The translations under genes and the position numbers were made by a program. Below the pieces are notes generated by a model. It was not told where the DNA came from, ran no database searches, and was given only the letters and a program-made list of their open reading frames with translations. Shown one piece after another: positions 21,343 through 29,064 of a stretch of DNA of 36,956 nt (the first letter of the stretch is position 1; every line of letters begins with the position of its first letter). The stretch is from a virus: positions 1 through 36,956 of IMG/VR virus record IMGVR_UViG_3300042924_003329; one strand, written 5' to 3'.

Positions 21343-21819
21343 TCTTACTCCTTGCCGATTTCATGCTAGAAGCCTGTGCCTCTGCTTCTATTTTTTGGTA
21401 ATATAGCCCAAGAATAATCCATTCAGGGCTAGATGCATTTTCTAGTTCCCATGGTGGAATGTGCCACCTTCTCGCCAGCGCCTCGAGCGCGTAGTTCATA
21501 GTTACGCGTTGTGGCTTGCCAGAGTTTAGGCTTGCGGCTGCGAGAGCTCTGGAGAGTTGCTGGCGTTCGCTTTTGGGTTCGCGATTTCCGTCTGTTGCGC
21601 AGCCCAACCTTTAAGTAGTGCTAGTGCTGTATCCACATCGCATCCGTCCAGGAATGCGTCTGCGCCTTCACCGAATGGATGATTTACTGCAGAAGCAGCG
21701 AGCAGTTCGATAAGCCCTGCTTCATCGATTTCTCCGCGCTGTACCTGGATGAATTGGCGAGCCGACATCGCACGCATAGTGAACGCCAGCTCGCCAATCT
21801 TTACTTCAAAGTTTCTCAT
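21332..21819 (-). CDS. Tail assembly chaperone frameshift fusion (G-T type)
   Basis: A -1 frameshift at CCCAAAA (21571-21577) joins the first 83 residues of the chaperone to the overlapping frame ending at 21332, giving about 162 residues. The downstream frame has no good start of its own in the overlap. It reads S-E-R-Q-Q-L-S-R-A-L, then M-N-Y-A-L-E-A-L-A-R-R-W-H-I-P-P-W-E-L, the tail-tip half that recruits the tape measure. The slippery codons are read C-CCA-AAA in the zero frame, the canonical arrangement. Confidence 0.8.
21526..21819 (-). CDS. Tail assembly chaperone, unshifted product (G type), 97 aa
   Basis: ATG 21819 follows GGAGGCATC. This small helical protein (M-R-N-F-E-V-K-I-G-E-L-A-F-T-M-R-A-M-S-A-R-Q-F-I) sits just before the tape measure. 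It ends 14 codons after the slippery site. It would coat the tape measure during tail assembly together with a small amount of the frameshifted form. Confidence 0.85.
   Translation of the reverse strand: MRNFEVKIGELAFTMRAMSARQFIQVQRGEIDEAGLIELLAASAVNHPFGEGADAFLDGCDVDTALALLKGWAAQQTEIANPKANASNSPELSQPQA
21571..21577 (-). promoter_or_regulatory. -1 ribosomal frameshift heptamer CCCAAAA
   Basis: The heptamer lies in the overlap of the two chaperone frames, placed as C CCA AAA relative to the zero frame. After slippage both tRNAs re-pair and the ribosome continues in the frame that ends at 21332. Confidence 0.8.
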
Positions 21820-21837
21820 GATGCCTCCTATTCTCTA

Positions 21838-22827
21838 TCAGGAGATAGTGCTTTGATTGTTCTTCAGAACTACTGAGAACGGCACAGTCACGGTGCTTCC
21901 ATCCACGTATGGACGGAGCGTGATTTCCTGAGCTACATTGCCATCAACATCCGTCTGGGTGATTTCGTCAATCACGCCGTAGAAGTCGACAGTCATTTCA
22001 TAGTTTCCAGCACCGAGCGTCGCTCCTGTGGTAACGATACGAATCTTTCGCAGATCCTTCGCTTCCCAAGCGTCGAGCTCGCTGTCATTCTGGAAGTGTC
22101 GCGTCAGCGTGAGGACTGCTTCCGTCTTAGCGGAGCGATCCAGTGCTGCGCCAACAAGCGTGCCGTCAAGACCGTATCGCGTTGCGAAACCATTGGTGAT
22201 CGCAAGCGAAGCGAGCGCGACATTGCTGTCAGCGGTCGTGCCGATCGTGCCAGCAGAAGCATCGATATAAACGATGCTGTTGGCTCCAACCGCATGCTGT
22301 TCGACCGTATCGCTCACACTTGCGCTAAGCGCAGTGCCTTGCGTCATTCCCTTGAATGATACGATACCAGCCTCGAACGTGACTACATCGTCTTTAGCCC
22401 AGCTGATCGTGAGCGCGTTCACCTTGTTGCCCGCAATACGGAACGAAGCAGGAATGCCTGCACCGCCATCCGCCCAAGCGTACTCGAGCGAGAACGATCG
22501 GGTCGTGTCAGCGGTGGATGCAGCGTTGAATGTCCAAGTGTACGGAGCCGAAGCGCCTACGGCAGTAGAGCTGCCGACAGCAGCGTTCAGCCAGAATACA
22601 CCCTGATTGAATGCGAATGGACCAGTCACCGAGAATGCGTTCGTCTCGATACCCTCGTAGACTGCTCGGCTCTGGTTGTATGTTCCGTCGAGATAATCCG
22701 GACGAATCGATGCAATCGTTCGCTCGTGCGTGATTTCTGATCCGTATAGTTTGCGTGTAGCATTGGCGAATGTGCCAGCAGTTGACTCCAATGCTCCTTG
22801 AACTCTCTGAAGTACGCGAGTAGCCAT
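21838..22827 (-). CDS. Major tail (tube) protein, 329 aa
   Basis: The sequence is strand-rich with few charges. It has the tube-like start A-T-R-V-L-Q-R-V-Q-G-A-L-E-S-T-A-G and F-A-F-N-Q-G-V-F-W-L-N-A-A-V-G-S-S near 72-88. Ala/Thr-rich beta repeats follow, and an end that mentions both Y-E-M-T-V-D-F-Y-G-V-I-D-E-I and the E-I-T-L-R-P-Y fold typical of tail tube proteins. Its place before the chaperones is canonical. Confidence 0.8.
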   Translation of the reverse strand: MATRVLQRVQGALESTAGTFANATRKLYGSEITHERTIASIRPDYLDGTYNQSRAVYEGIETNAFSVTGPFAFNQGVFWLNAAVGSSTAVGASAPYTWTFNAASTADTTRSFSLEYAWADGGAGIPASFRIAGNKVNALTISWAKDDVVTFEAGIVSFKGMTQGTALSASVSDTVEQHAVGANSIVYIDASAGTIGTTADSNVALASLAITNGFATRYGLDGTLVGAALDRSAKTEAVLTLTRHFQNDSELDAWEAKDLRKIRIVTTGATLGAGNYEMTVDFYGVIDEITQTDVDGNVAQEITLRPYVDGSTVTVPFSVVLKNNQSTIS

Positions 22828-22830
22828 CTA

Positions 22831-23028
22831 TTACTCCTTATCTTCTGCTTGCTTCGCCGCAGCTGGTGCTGTTGGCTTATCAACTACTTCGACGAACGCG
22901 CCAGTCGCGATGCGCCTGTCTGCTTCGTCACGTGTTACTTCGGCAATCGCCGCCTCGATTCCCGGAATAAACATTCCCGGAACAGGCGCGATCTTGACTA
23001 GCCGTTCATTGCTCTTTGTGTCTTGCAT
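22831..23028 (-). CDS. Small structural-region protein, 65 aa
   Basis: Residues 8-45 (E-R-L-V-K-I-A-P-V-P-G-M-F-I-P-G-I-E-A-A-I-A-E-V) resemble small proteins found between head and tail genes in many siphoviruses. A Pro/Ala/Lys/Glu tail ends it. Function unknown; a neck or tail assembly accessory is the contextual guess. Confidence 0.5.
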   Translation of the reverse strand: MQDTKSNERLVKIAPVPGMFIPGIEAAIAEVTRDEADRRIATGAFVEVVDKPTAPAAAKQAEDKE

Positions 23029-23035
23029 ATGTCTC

Positions 23036-23557
23036 CTATTTCTCTGGTGTCACAGCTGGCTGTCCGTCAATGAACTTCTGCAGCTGTGGACCCAACTGTA
23101 CATCGATCTGTCGCTGCGCCCAATCGAACGCTGGACGAATGAACGGGAATGCTCTCGCTCGTTTTCCAGTATCTCTCCTTGACGAAGTAACAATCTTGTG
23201 CCCAAACTCGATAAGATGCCGATGCGCTCCCCAAGACACAACTTGACGGATATCCCTGCGGAATGCGCGTCGGATGAGTCGCGTCTTGCTCAGCGGAGCG
23301 ATGAAATAACCGATCTCGCTGTATTGTCTACGAATGCGCTTTTGCCGAATCGCAGCATAAAGACCATCAGATGGATGTCGGATTCCGATACCAGCAGCGC
23401 GATAGTTAGCACGCATGCGATCGCGAGTTTGTGCCGCCATTTTTCCTGTGAGTTTGACTAGGAATGTGTTTATCGCTTTATCGCCAAGATTCTTTTCCAT
23501 TTTATCGACCAGCGTGCTTGGCGTAAGATTAATCTGGATGAACTCGCGCTCAGCCAT
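23036..23557 (-). CDS. HK97 gp10-like neck protein, 173 aa
   Basis: The start at ATG 23557 overlaps the upstream stop (TGATG). The basic protein has the gp10-type pattern near 95-130 (R-R-A-F-R-R-D-I-R-Q-V-V-S-W-G-A-H-R-H-L-I-E-F-G-H). It continues with A-F-P-F-I-R-P-A-F-D-W-A near 140-151. These are the hallmarks of the HK97 gp10 family linking head completion to the tail. Confidence 0.75.
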   Translation of the reverse strand: MAEREFIQINLTPSTLVDKMEKNLGDKAINTFLVKLTGKMAAQTRDRMRANYRAAGIGIRHPSDGLYAAIRQKRIRRQYSEIGYFIAPLSKTRLIRRAFRRDIRQVVSWGAHRHLIEFGHKIVTSSRRDTGKRARAFPFIRPAFDWAQRQIDVQLGPQLQKFIDGQPAVTPEK

Positions 23558-24003
23558 CAGGGTGCGATATCCGAAACGACGGATCGCGCACGCACTTCGG
23601 TGCGGAGATCCACAGCTAGCAGATCCTCCTCGCCTCCGTAGGCTACGTCGCCCATAGTCACGCCGACAACCATGCAAGAATACACGCCACTCACGTCGAG
23701 ATTCTGATTGCCTACCGCTGCCTTCACGAGATGGTCGCGCCAAGTGTAGAGTGCCTTCATGCCACGATCCAAACCTGCCGAGCGCGGAATGATGAAGCGT
23801 ACGGTGAATGTGTACAGCTCGTCAATCTGCTTGTTCATCATATAGGAAAGCGTAGAATCTGGTGGCATAATCACGACAGCAGGGAAGGTCGAGATCGCAT
23901 CTGGCATGAATACTGTGGACTGCTTGATCGGATCGTATCCTGTTGGTGGCGTGATTCCGGAGAATCTTGCCGCGAGTGCTGTACCTACTGCATATGTATC
24001 CAT
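23557..24003 (-). CDS. Tail terminator/neck-type protein, 148 aa
   Basis: This protein starts at ATG 24003, coupled to the upstream connector. It has A-L-A-A-R-F, T-F-P-A-V-V-I-M-P-P-D-S-T-L-S-Y and E-L-Y-T-F-T-V-R-F-I-I-P segments. An R-D-H-L-V-K-A-A helix follows. Size and order (connector, this gene, tube group) fit a tail terminator, but gp10 and terminator orders vary between phages. Confidence 0.6.
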   Translation of the reverse strand: MDTYAVGTALAARFSGITPPTGYDPIKQSTVFMPDAISTFPAVVIMPPDSTLSYMMNKQIDELYTFTVRFIIPRSAGLDRGMKALYTWRDHLVKAAVGNQNLDVSGVYSCMVVGVTMGDVAYGGEEDLLAVDLRTEVRARSVVSDIAP

Positions 24004-24602
24004 TAAACAGCCTGCGGAGGCACGCGATATGCGCGCAGCATTTGCTCCACGTCCGGATCCAATCGCGCGAGTAAGCGCATTTGCCCAACCTCAGGCGATC
24101 CCGCGATTCCGAACGGAGTATTCCTTCGGTTGAAGATCCTGCCGCTCTGGATAATGGCTGCTACCTCAACAGGCTTAGGCACGCTCGACCAGCCACGCAC
24201 GCCAACTACCTTCACGCCTCTCGTGACGGTGATCGGGAAGGTGCGCGCTCCCCATGTTGTAGCCTGAATCATATTGTACGGTCGACCTGTTGTGGCAGCA
24301 TTGTACGGCATGAGGGCATAATCTGCGGTTCCCCAAGTAGTTTCGTAATTGCCGTTCGCGTCATCGTCGGCGGTCAGTGAGGACACGCTTACGAAGTCGT
24401 CAATCGGCAATGTGAGGTATTCGTCAGCCTCGTAATATGCCGTCACGGTACCAGCGTTATAGAAGAAGCGTCCTGTGTAGTCATCGATCAAGCGCGATAC
24501 GGACTCGATCACTAGGTCGAGTTGTGAATCGGAATCCGAATCGATGATACCAAGCGCAGCCTTCACAGCTGACCCAGTCGTGTATCCGTTAGTAATCGCC
24601 AT
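24003..24602 (-). CDS. Head-tail connector (gp6-like adaptor), 199 aa
   Basis: The N-terminus (N-G-Y-T-T-G-S-A-V-K-A-A-L-G-I, then L-D-L-V-I-E-S-V-S-R-L-I-D-D-Y-T-G-R-F-F-Y) matches gp6-type adaptors that bind the portal ring. A strand-rich insert and the helix P-V-E-V-A-A-I-I-Q-S-G-R-I-F follow. It comes right before the tail genes. Confidence 0.75.
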   Translation of the reverse strand: MAITNGYTTGSAVKAALGIIDSDSDSQLDLVIESVSRLIDDYTGRFFYNAGTVTAYYEADEYLTLPIDDFVSVSSLTADDDANGNYETTWGTADYALMPYNAATTGRPYNMIQATTWGARTFPITVTRGVKVVGVRGWSSVPKPVEVAAIIQSGRIFNRRNTPFGIAGSPEVGQMRLLARLDPDVEQMLRAYRVPPQAV

Positions 24603-24611
24603 CGCAGCTCC

Positions 24612-25844
24612 TTATTTCTTGTGCTTGGCTGCCCTGCGCTGCTCTCGGTTTAGCGCGGTAGCGGATCCGCTAGTGACGCGCTGTTCGAGCTCTTTCAGAA
24701 TAGGATGCCAGTGTTCTGCGTATACTTTCGTAGTGGTGTATCCAGCCGCGAACGTCACCGCAGCCTCCGATGCCGCCTTAGCCTGTTCAGTTGACTTCAT
24801 TTCGTATGATTCCTCGAGCGCCGCGATGATGCGCTTAACTTCCGGAACCATCCACCAGCCAGTCTGCATTTCGTCCCATTCTGGCTGCCCATCGACTTTC
24901 CATCCGGATCCGACTAGCTCAGGCTGCGCAGTCCAGTTTGTGACGATCACAGGAGTGCCGCATGCCTGTGCTTCGATAGCTGGCACGCCGAATCCCTCGC
25001 CACGCGAAGTCATCAGTAGTACGTCCGCTGCTGTGTATAGTCGAGCCAATACTTCAGACGGCAGCCCTTGCCTAAACTCGAACTGCGGCACGATACGCAC
25101 GCGATCTGCTGGCGCATCAACTGCCTGAAGCAGTCGCTCCAGTTTGACGCCATTCGCCAGACCGAAGAAGTCGGTGTGAAGATAGAGATATGCGTTCGGC
25201 TTCGACTTCGCGAAGGTTGACCACGCGAGCAGCATTTCAGGGAAACACTTGCGGATAGGCGTGATGCCCTTATTCGCGGAGTTGATCATCGTGAGGTGCG
25301 CATCCTCCGGAATGTTTAGATCCTTTCGAATCTCGCTTTCCGTTGGCTTGAAGATATTGTCATTGAAAGAATGCGGAGCGTAGAATAGATTCTCGCGAGA
25401 GATGCCAGCCTTCAGCATTTCATGCTCGCCGAATCGGCTCATCGCGATCGCCCACTTGCCCTTGCCCTTGCGGTCGAACCACGCCTTGACTTCGGCTGGA
25501 ACAACGCTATGATCGATCGGAGTCCAAGAAGCAATCGGAATCTCGTCCCATTGCGGAGACTTGTATACCCACACATCGTAGAGCGTGATGCCGAGTCCAG
25601 GAACCTGCGGATCCTGCGCCATCCACCATGCCATCTGCGCTGGCGTTAGGTCGTTGCTGTATGCGTCCATCCCTTGCTGCATAACGGGAACGCCATTCCA
25701 CTCAAGCGTGGTTCCAGCCAACCCGTAATTAGCCATGATGGCAACCTTGTGTCCGTCGGCTACCAGCCTAGGTACAATCTCCTGTGTCTGCATTCCGTAT
25801 CCCGTAGGCGACCATGGAGCATTCGAAGTCCAACCAATACGCAT
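24612..25844 (-). CDS. GT4-type glycosyltransferase (GT-B fold), 410 aa
   Basis: The N-terminal half starts M-R-I-G-W-T-S-N-A-P-W-S-P-T-G-Y-G, a GT-B acceptor domain. The C-terminal donor domain shows A-D-V-L-L-M-T-S-R-G-E-G-F-G-V-P-A-I-E-A-Q-A-C-G-T-P-V, the E-x7-E signature of family 4. The protein ends in a basic tail (N-R-E-Q-R-R-A-A-K-H-K-K). It sits between major capsid and connectors with its own promoter P4 and leader hairpin, so it is expressed apart from its structural neighbours. It could glycosylate capsid proteins or the modified DNA. Confidence 0.85.
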   Translation of the reverse strand: MRIGWTSNAPWSPTGYGMQTQEIVPRLVADGHKVAIMANYGLAGTTLEWNGVPVMQQGMDAYSNDLTPAQMAWWMAQDPQVPGLGITLYDVWVYKSPQWDEIPIASWTPIDHSVVPAEVKAWFDRKGKGKWAIAMSRFGEHEMLKAGISRENLFYAPHSFNDNIFKPTESEIRKDLNIPEDAHLTMINSANKGITPIRKCFPEMLLAWSTFAKSKPNAYLYLHTDFFGLANGVKLERLLQAVDAPADRVRIVPQFEFRQGLPSEVLARLYTAADVLLMTSRGEGFGVPAIEAQACGTPVIVTNWTAQPELVGSGWKVDGQPEWDEMQTGWWMVPEVKRIIAALEESYEMKSTEQAKAASEAAVTFAAGYTTTKVYAEHWHPILKELEQRVTSGSATALNREQRRAAKHKK

Positions 25845-25856
25845 ATTTGCCTCCCT

Positions 25857-25874
25857 TGACCGAAGAGTCGGTCA
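25857..25874 (-). other. Leader hairpin downstream of promoter P4
   Basis: TGACCGA-ctct-TCGGTCA on the minus strand forms a seven-pair stem overlapping the last base of the -10 and ending just before GGGAGG of the glycosyltransferase gene. Confidence 0.6.
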
Positions 25875-25902
25875 GCATGCCTCGAACCTGCTTATAAAGC
25901 AA
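25874..25902 (-). promoter_or_regulatory. Promoter P4 (TTGCTT-17-CATGCT) with inverted repeat
   Basis: TTGCTT (25897-25902) and CATGCT (25874-25879) are 17 bases apart on the minus strand. The inverted repeat TGCTT-N3-AAGCA covers 25889-25901. It faces the GT4 glycosyltransferase. Confidence 0.65.
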
Positions 25903-25908
25903 GCACCA

Positions 25909-25981
25909 TTTCGAGCTCGAAAGAGCCCGTATCCAGACGCACTGGACTAGCGTTAGAGATATCTGAACGCGAGTGCCCCTG
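25909..25981 (-). repeat. Composite repeat copy F (left arm degraded)
   Basis: CTAG (25947-25950), the 13-base spacer and the 18-base block (25964-25981) keep their distances, but the far arm no longer pairs; instead the block shares bases with the capsid-gene hairpin. The second-hairpin core CCAGTGCGTCTGGATACGG and the TTTCGAGCTCGAAA tail are present. It lies between the capsid hairpin and promoter P4. Confidence 0.8.
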
Positions 25982-26008
25982 CCGCCAGACCGAAGTCTAG
26001 CGGCAGGG
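25977..26008 (-). terminator. Strong UUCG-loop hairpin after the capsid gene
   Basis: CCCTGCCGCTAGAC-ttcg-GTCTGGCGGCAGGG forms a 14-position stem with one G-U pair and a UUCG loop, 27 bases past the capsid stop. No T tract follows, so it may act as a partial terminator, an RNA stabiliser or an expression-level control for the very abundant capsid mRNA. Confidence 0.6.
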
Positions 26009-26034
26009 AGCAACTCTACCCTAGTTAGCTAGGA

Positions 26035-27216
26035 TCAGGTGTTGGCGGAAACCAACACGCGCTGAGCCGTCAGATCTGGCAGGTTTCCATCGAGCGCGTA
26101 TAGCGTTCGGATGGCAATCTGCGCAGCGTTGAAGGCGTACTCGCTTGAGGACGCGACTTCAATCGGCAGCTCGCGGATGTAATAGGACGGAGCGTGAATG
26201 ATCGCAACGGACTTCGACGCAGAAGCGACGGCAGCCATGTGAACATTCTCAACTACGCGGTAGCCGAGCAGCGTATCAGGCTGACCAGCTGCAAGTCCAG
26301 GAACCCAGACTGGCATGCCGTTCGTGTCCTGCATCTTCCGAACCTTCGAAAGAGCAGCACTCGAGAGCTGCCACTGCGTGTTGGCGTTTCGGTAATCCGG
26401 ACCGAGAGCGTAGAGCAACGTCACGAGGTCAAGGCTATCGAAGAAGGTGGACGCAACCGTACCAGCCTTCGTAGCGGTCGACAACTGTGCGTTGGTCGCT
26501 GCGGTGATGAATCCCGTCGGCTGGACAGTACCAGTACCGAGGGTGCATGCCGAACCAGCGAGGAAAGCGATGCTGCGACCCGCAGCCTCACCGACCACTC
26601 GCGTGATATCGAAGCCTGCATCGCGAACCAACTCATTGCTGAGAAGAGTCATCGAGGCAATCTTGTTTGCATACAGCGTGATGCTGCTGATCGTTGGATC
26701 AGCAGGCGAGATGGTCGAACCTTCGCTGACGAAAGTGGTCGCCTGATTCGCCGTCACTCGCGGAACAGTGATGTTCTCGCCAGTGGTTGTGCGGATCTTG
26801 GTGGCACCTTCGTAAACTGGGTTGCCCTGCGAAAGCGCAACGACAACGAAGTCTGCGAACGTCACGGGAACAGTCGCTGAGCCGCTAGCCAGTGCACGAA
26901 TCTCAAACTTACCTGAGCGCTTCTCGCCAGTGGCGATTGCTCGGAGTACGTCTGCATCGTTGTCTGCCTTAACGGACTTCTCGACCTTGAGTGCGCGTTC
27001 AGCGAGTGCGCCGATCTTCTCGGAGCGATCCTCAGCCTCTGCGACCTGATCGATCTTGGTTTTCTTTGACGACATCGAGGTGTTCAACGCATCCCAGCGC
27101 TGCTCCTCCTCTGCGGTCAATTCGCGCTTCTCATCAGCTGCTCGAGCGAGAAGTGACTTAGCCTCTTCCCAATCGTTGCGGTACTGACTATAGAGCGCCT
27201 GAGTTACTTCAGACAT
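26035..27216 (-). CDS. Major capsid protein, HK97 fold
   Basis: The first 100 residues are a charged helical delta domain (E-E-A-K-S-L-L-A-R-A-A-D-E-K-R-E-L-T-A-E-E). After that comes the HK97-type coat: I-R-T-T-T-G-E-N-I-T-V-P-R near 142-154, F-V-S-E-G-S-T-I-S-P near 163-172, R-S-I-A-F-L-A-G-S near 214-222, and the C-terminal A-F-N-A-A-Q-I-A-I-R-T-L. The protease gene lies directly upstream in transcription order. The delta domain is probably removed by that protease near residue 100-110. Confidence 0.9.
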   Translation of the reverse strand: MSEVTQALYSQYRNDWEEAKSLLARAADEKRELTAEEEQRWDALNTSMSSKKTKIDQVAEAEDRSEKIGALAERALKVEKSVKADNDADVLRAIATGEKRSGKFEIRALASGSATVPVTFADFVVVALSQGNPVYEGATKIRTTTGENITVPRVTANQATTFVSEGSTISPADPTISSITLYANKIASMTLLSNELVRDAGFDITRVVGEAAGRSIAFLAGSACTLGTGTVQPTGFITAATNAQLSTATKAGTVASTFFDSLDLVTLLYALGPDYRNANTQWQLSSAALSKVRKMQDTNGMPVWVPGLAAGQPDTLLGYRVVENVHMAAVASASKSVAIIHAPSYYIRELPIEVASSSEYAFNAAQIAIRTLYALDGNLPDLTAQRVLVSANT

Positions 27217-27294
27217 TTCTATCTCCTTGTTTATACTATTTGAACCTATTCGGTGGTACGTCCAGCAGTGGTGCGAATGCCCTCGTGCTGCGCC

Positions 27295-28791
27295 CTAGCG
27301 ATTCGGTTGCTTCATTTCCAACTTAGCAAGCGCTAGTTGGCGTTCTCGCACAGAGAACGGAACCGCACGAATCGCTTCGTCCGATCCTGTTTCCTGCGTG
27401 ACTTCGACAACCACTTTAGGGCTGTCAACATCATCATTTTCACGCAGATCTGGCGCGACCTTGCGGATCGCGAGATCTAGTGTTTCTGCTGCTTCCGCAT
27501 CCGGAGCCCCAGCAAGCAGCGTGTCGAATGCGCGCATAAGTTTCTGCGCATCGATCTCAGTGCGCTGCGAGAGCGCACGAACAGCGCCTAGTCCTACCGT
27601 AGCAGGGTAGGCTGGCTCGTGTCCTGTAAGCAGGCTCACTTCGTGCAGTCGCACATTCGTCAGCTCGCGCACTCCGTCGTCGTTGTATCCGTCACCCTTG
27701 GACGGAACGCTGAAGCCGAAGGACATACCCATCGCAGCTCCGTCGCGTCGCAGCATAGCAGCGAGGTCGGATGCGAACGTCACCTCCGGATTCAGGGATA
27801 CGCGAACCTTAAGTCCGCGATCATCTTCCTGAAGCGAGAGCGTGCCAGTCTTGGTTGATCCGAGGAAGTACTTAGGATCGTGATCCTGAAGTGCCTTCAC
27901 TTCCCATTCTCCCCTGTTAGCAGCAGCAACAGACTTGCTGAATGCTCCAGGACGGATCACTTCGCGGAATGCTAGACCTTCGGACTCAGCGTCGAAGATA
28001 GCGGCATATCCTTCGAAGGTATGTCCGTCGCCTTCCTGCCGAATCTCGGTATGGAACTGCCGATACTCGATAGCCATATTCTTGTTCTCCTTGCGTTCTG
28101 CGTTGTCAGAGATATTCTCTGCCCATCGCTTACCTTCGTCTCCTCCCCACAGTGCCCATGCGATTCTACCATTGCTAGGATATCCATCCTCGCCTTGGCT
28201 GAATCCCTCAGCCTGCTTGTCGACTTCATGTCGCGCGAAGAAACTTACCATTCGTTGTACTGTTTCGAATGGCAGATTTTTGCCATTCACGATATCGCGT
28301 GCTCGAGCAATACCTATTTCAGTGCCGCCGCGACCGAACTCGCTGCGCCAGTCGAGTCCGCGCTGGGCTTCTGCTTTCATGCCAGAAGTAGGAGAATATC
28401 CATCAGGATTAATCGGAGCGCGCTCTTCCTGATCGTCGTCCTCGTCGTCGTCATCGTCCTCGCGCGGCTGCCAAGCGTTGCAGTAATACGCGCCGCTGAC
28501 ATAATCGTCCCAGCGCTCGCACCACGCCTTGTCGCCCTGAATATCGTCTTCGTTGTAGAAGGCGCAGTTGCCGCAGGCGCGACCTTCAGGCACATCCTCG
28601 GCGAGTGCGGGTCGGTAGTTATCTGGCAGTGCGCGCTCGCCTCCTGGTTCGATTTCCTCTGCGAGTGAGAGCGCGACCATTTGGTCGATCGCGTCCTGCT
28701 TGCTGCTGTGGCAGCCTAGCACTTCGCCGTCGCCTTTAATCGTAGCCCAACCTTCGCATCCCTCTGCCGAGTCAGTGATATAGTATGGCAT
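27295..28791 (-). CDS. Prohead protease with N-terminal multidomain extension, 498 aa
   Basis: Residues from about 239 on form the HK97/S78 protease: F-E-G-Y-A-A-I-F-D-A-E-S, A-L-Q-D-H-D with the catalytic histidine, G-M-S-F-G-F with the serine, and L-H-E-V-S-L-L. Three extra units precede it. They are a short repeat-like domain (1-45), a four-cysteine unit (C73, C76, C91, C104; N-C-A-F-Y, A-W-C-E-R-W, Y-Y-C-N-A-W) like high-potential iron-sulfur motifs, and a helical unit (W-R-S-E-F-G-R-G-G...A-W-A-L-W-G-G-D). A second start (ATG 28077 behind AAGGAG) could make the protease alone. Confidence 0.8.
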   Translation of the reverse strand: MPYYITDSAEGCEGWATIKGDGEVLGCHSSKQDAIDQMVALSLAEEIEPGGERALPDNYRPALAEDVPEGRACGNCAFYNEDDIQGDKAWCERWDDYVSGAYYCNAWQPREDDDDDEDDDQEERAPINPDGYSPTSGMKAEAQRGLDWRSEFGRGGTEIGIARARDIVNGKNLPFETVQRMVSFFARHEVDKQAEGFSQGEDGYPSNGRIAWALWGGDEGKRWAENISDNAERKENKNMAIEYRQFHTEIRQEGDGHTFEGYAAIFDAESEGLAFREVIRPGAFSKSVAAANRGEWEVKALQDHDPKYFLGSTKTGTLSLQEDDRGLKVRVSLNPEVTFASDLAAMLRRDGAAMGMSFGFSVPSKGDGYNDDGVRELTNVRLHEVSLLTGHEPAYPATVGLGAVRALSQRTEIDAQKLMRAFDTLLAGAPDAEAAETLDLAIRKVAPDLRENDDVDSPKVVVEVTQETGSDEAIRAVPFSVRERQLALAKLEMKQPNR

Positions 28792-29054
28792 CAGTTAGGT
28801 ACGTAAACCCAATACGAGATCGTGTGCGTCGAAGTGTCGGTGATTCCGTAGATCGCATCATTACGACCAATCTTCAGCGTCACGGTCTGACCTGCTACAA
28901 GATGAAACCCATTGTTCACAGTGACGCCAGATTCACCGATAAACACGTCCTTAGTTTTAGTTTGAAACGTTATCTCACATTTGTCTGAGTTCGTCGCGTC
29001 ATAGATTAGAGTAGCGGCTGTGCCTATCGAAACTTGTCCTGCTACAATGCTCAT
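28791..29054 (-). CDS. Small beta protein, capsid-decoration candidate, 87 aa
   Basis: The peptide is almost all strand and turn (S-I-G-T-A-A-T-L-I-Y-D-A, then L-V-A-G-Q-T-V-T-L-K-I-G-R). It begins M-S-I-V-A-G-Q-V and ends W-V-Y-V-P-N. Small beta proteins in this position, between portal and protease, are often capsid decoration or fibre proteins. No family assignment can be made by eye. Confidence 0.5.
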   Translation of the reverse strand: MSIVAGQVSIGTAATLIYDATNSDKCEITFQTKTKDVFIGESGVTVNNGFHLVAGQTVTLKIGRNDAIYGITDTSTHTISYWVYVPN

Positions 29055-29064
29055 ATTGGCTCCC

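Noticed and set aside
23558-23743. Longer start for the gp10-like protein
   Set aside because: The extension overlaps the upstream neck gene; the TGATG overlap at 23557 matches the rest of the genome.
20741-24690. GAGCTC palindromes as a genome-wide control site
   Set aside because: The hexamer also occurs inside tail and glycosyltransferase genes, so alone it is not specific; only its place in repeats D-G is kept.
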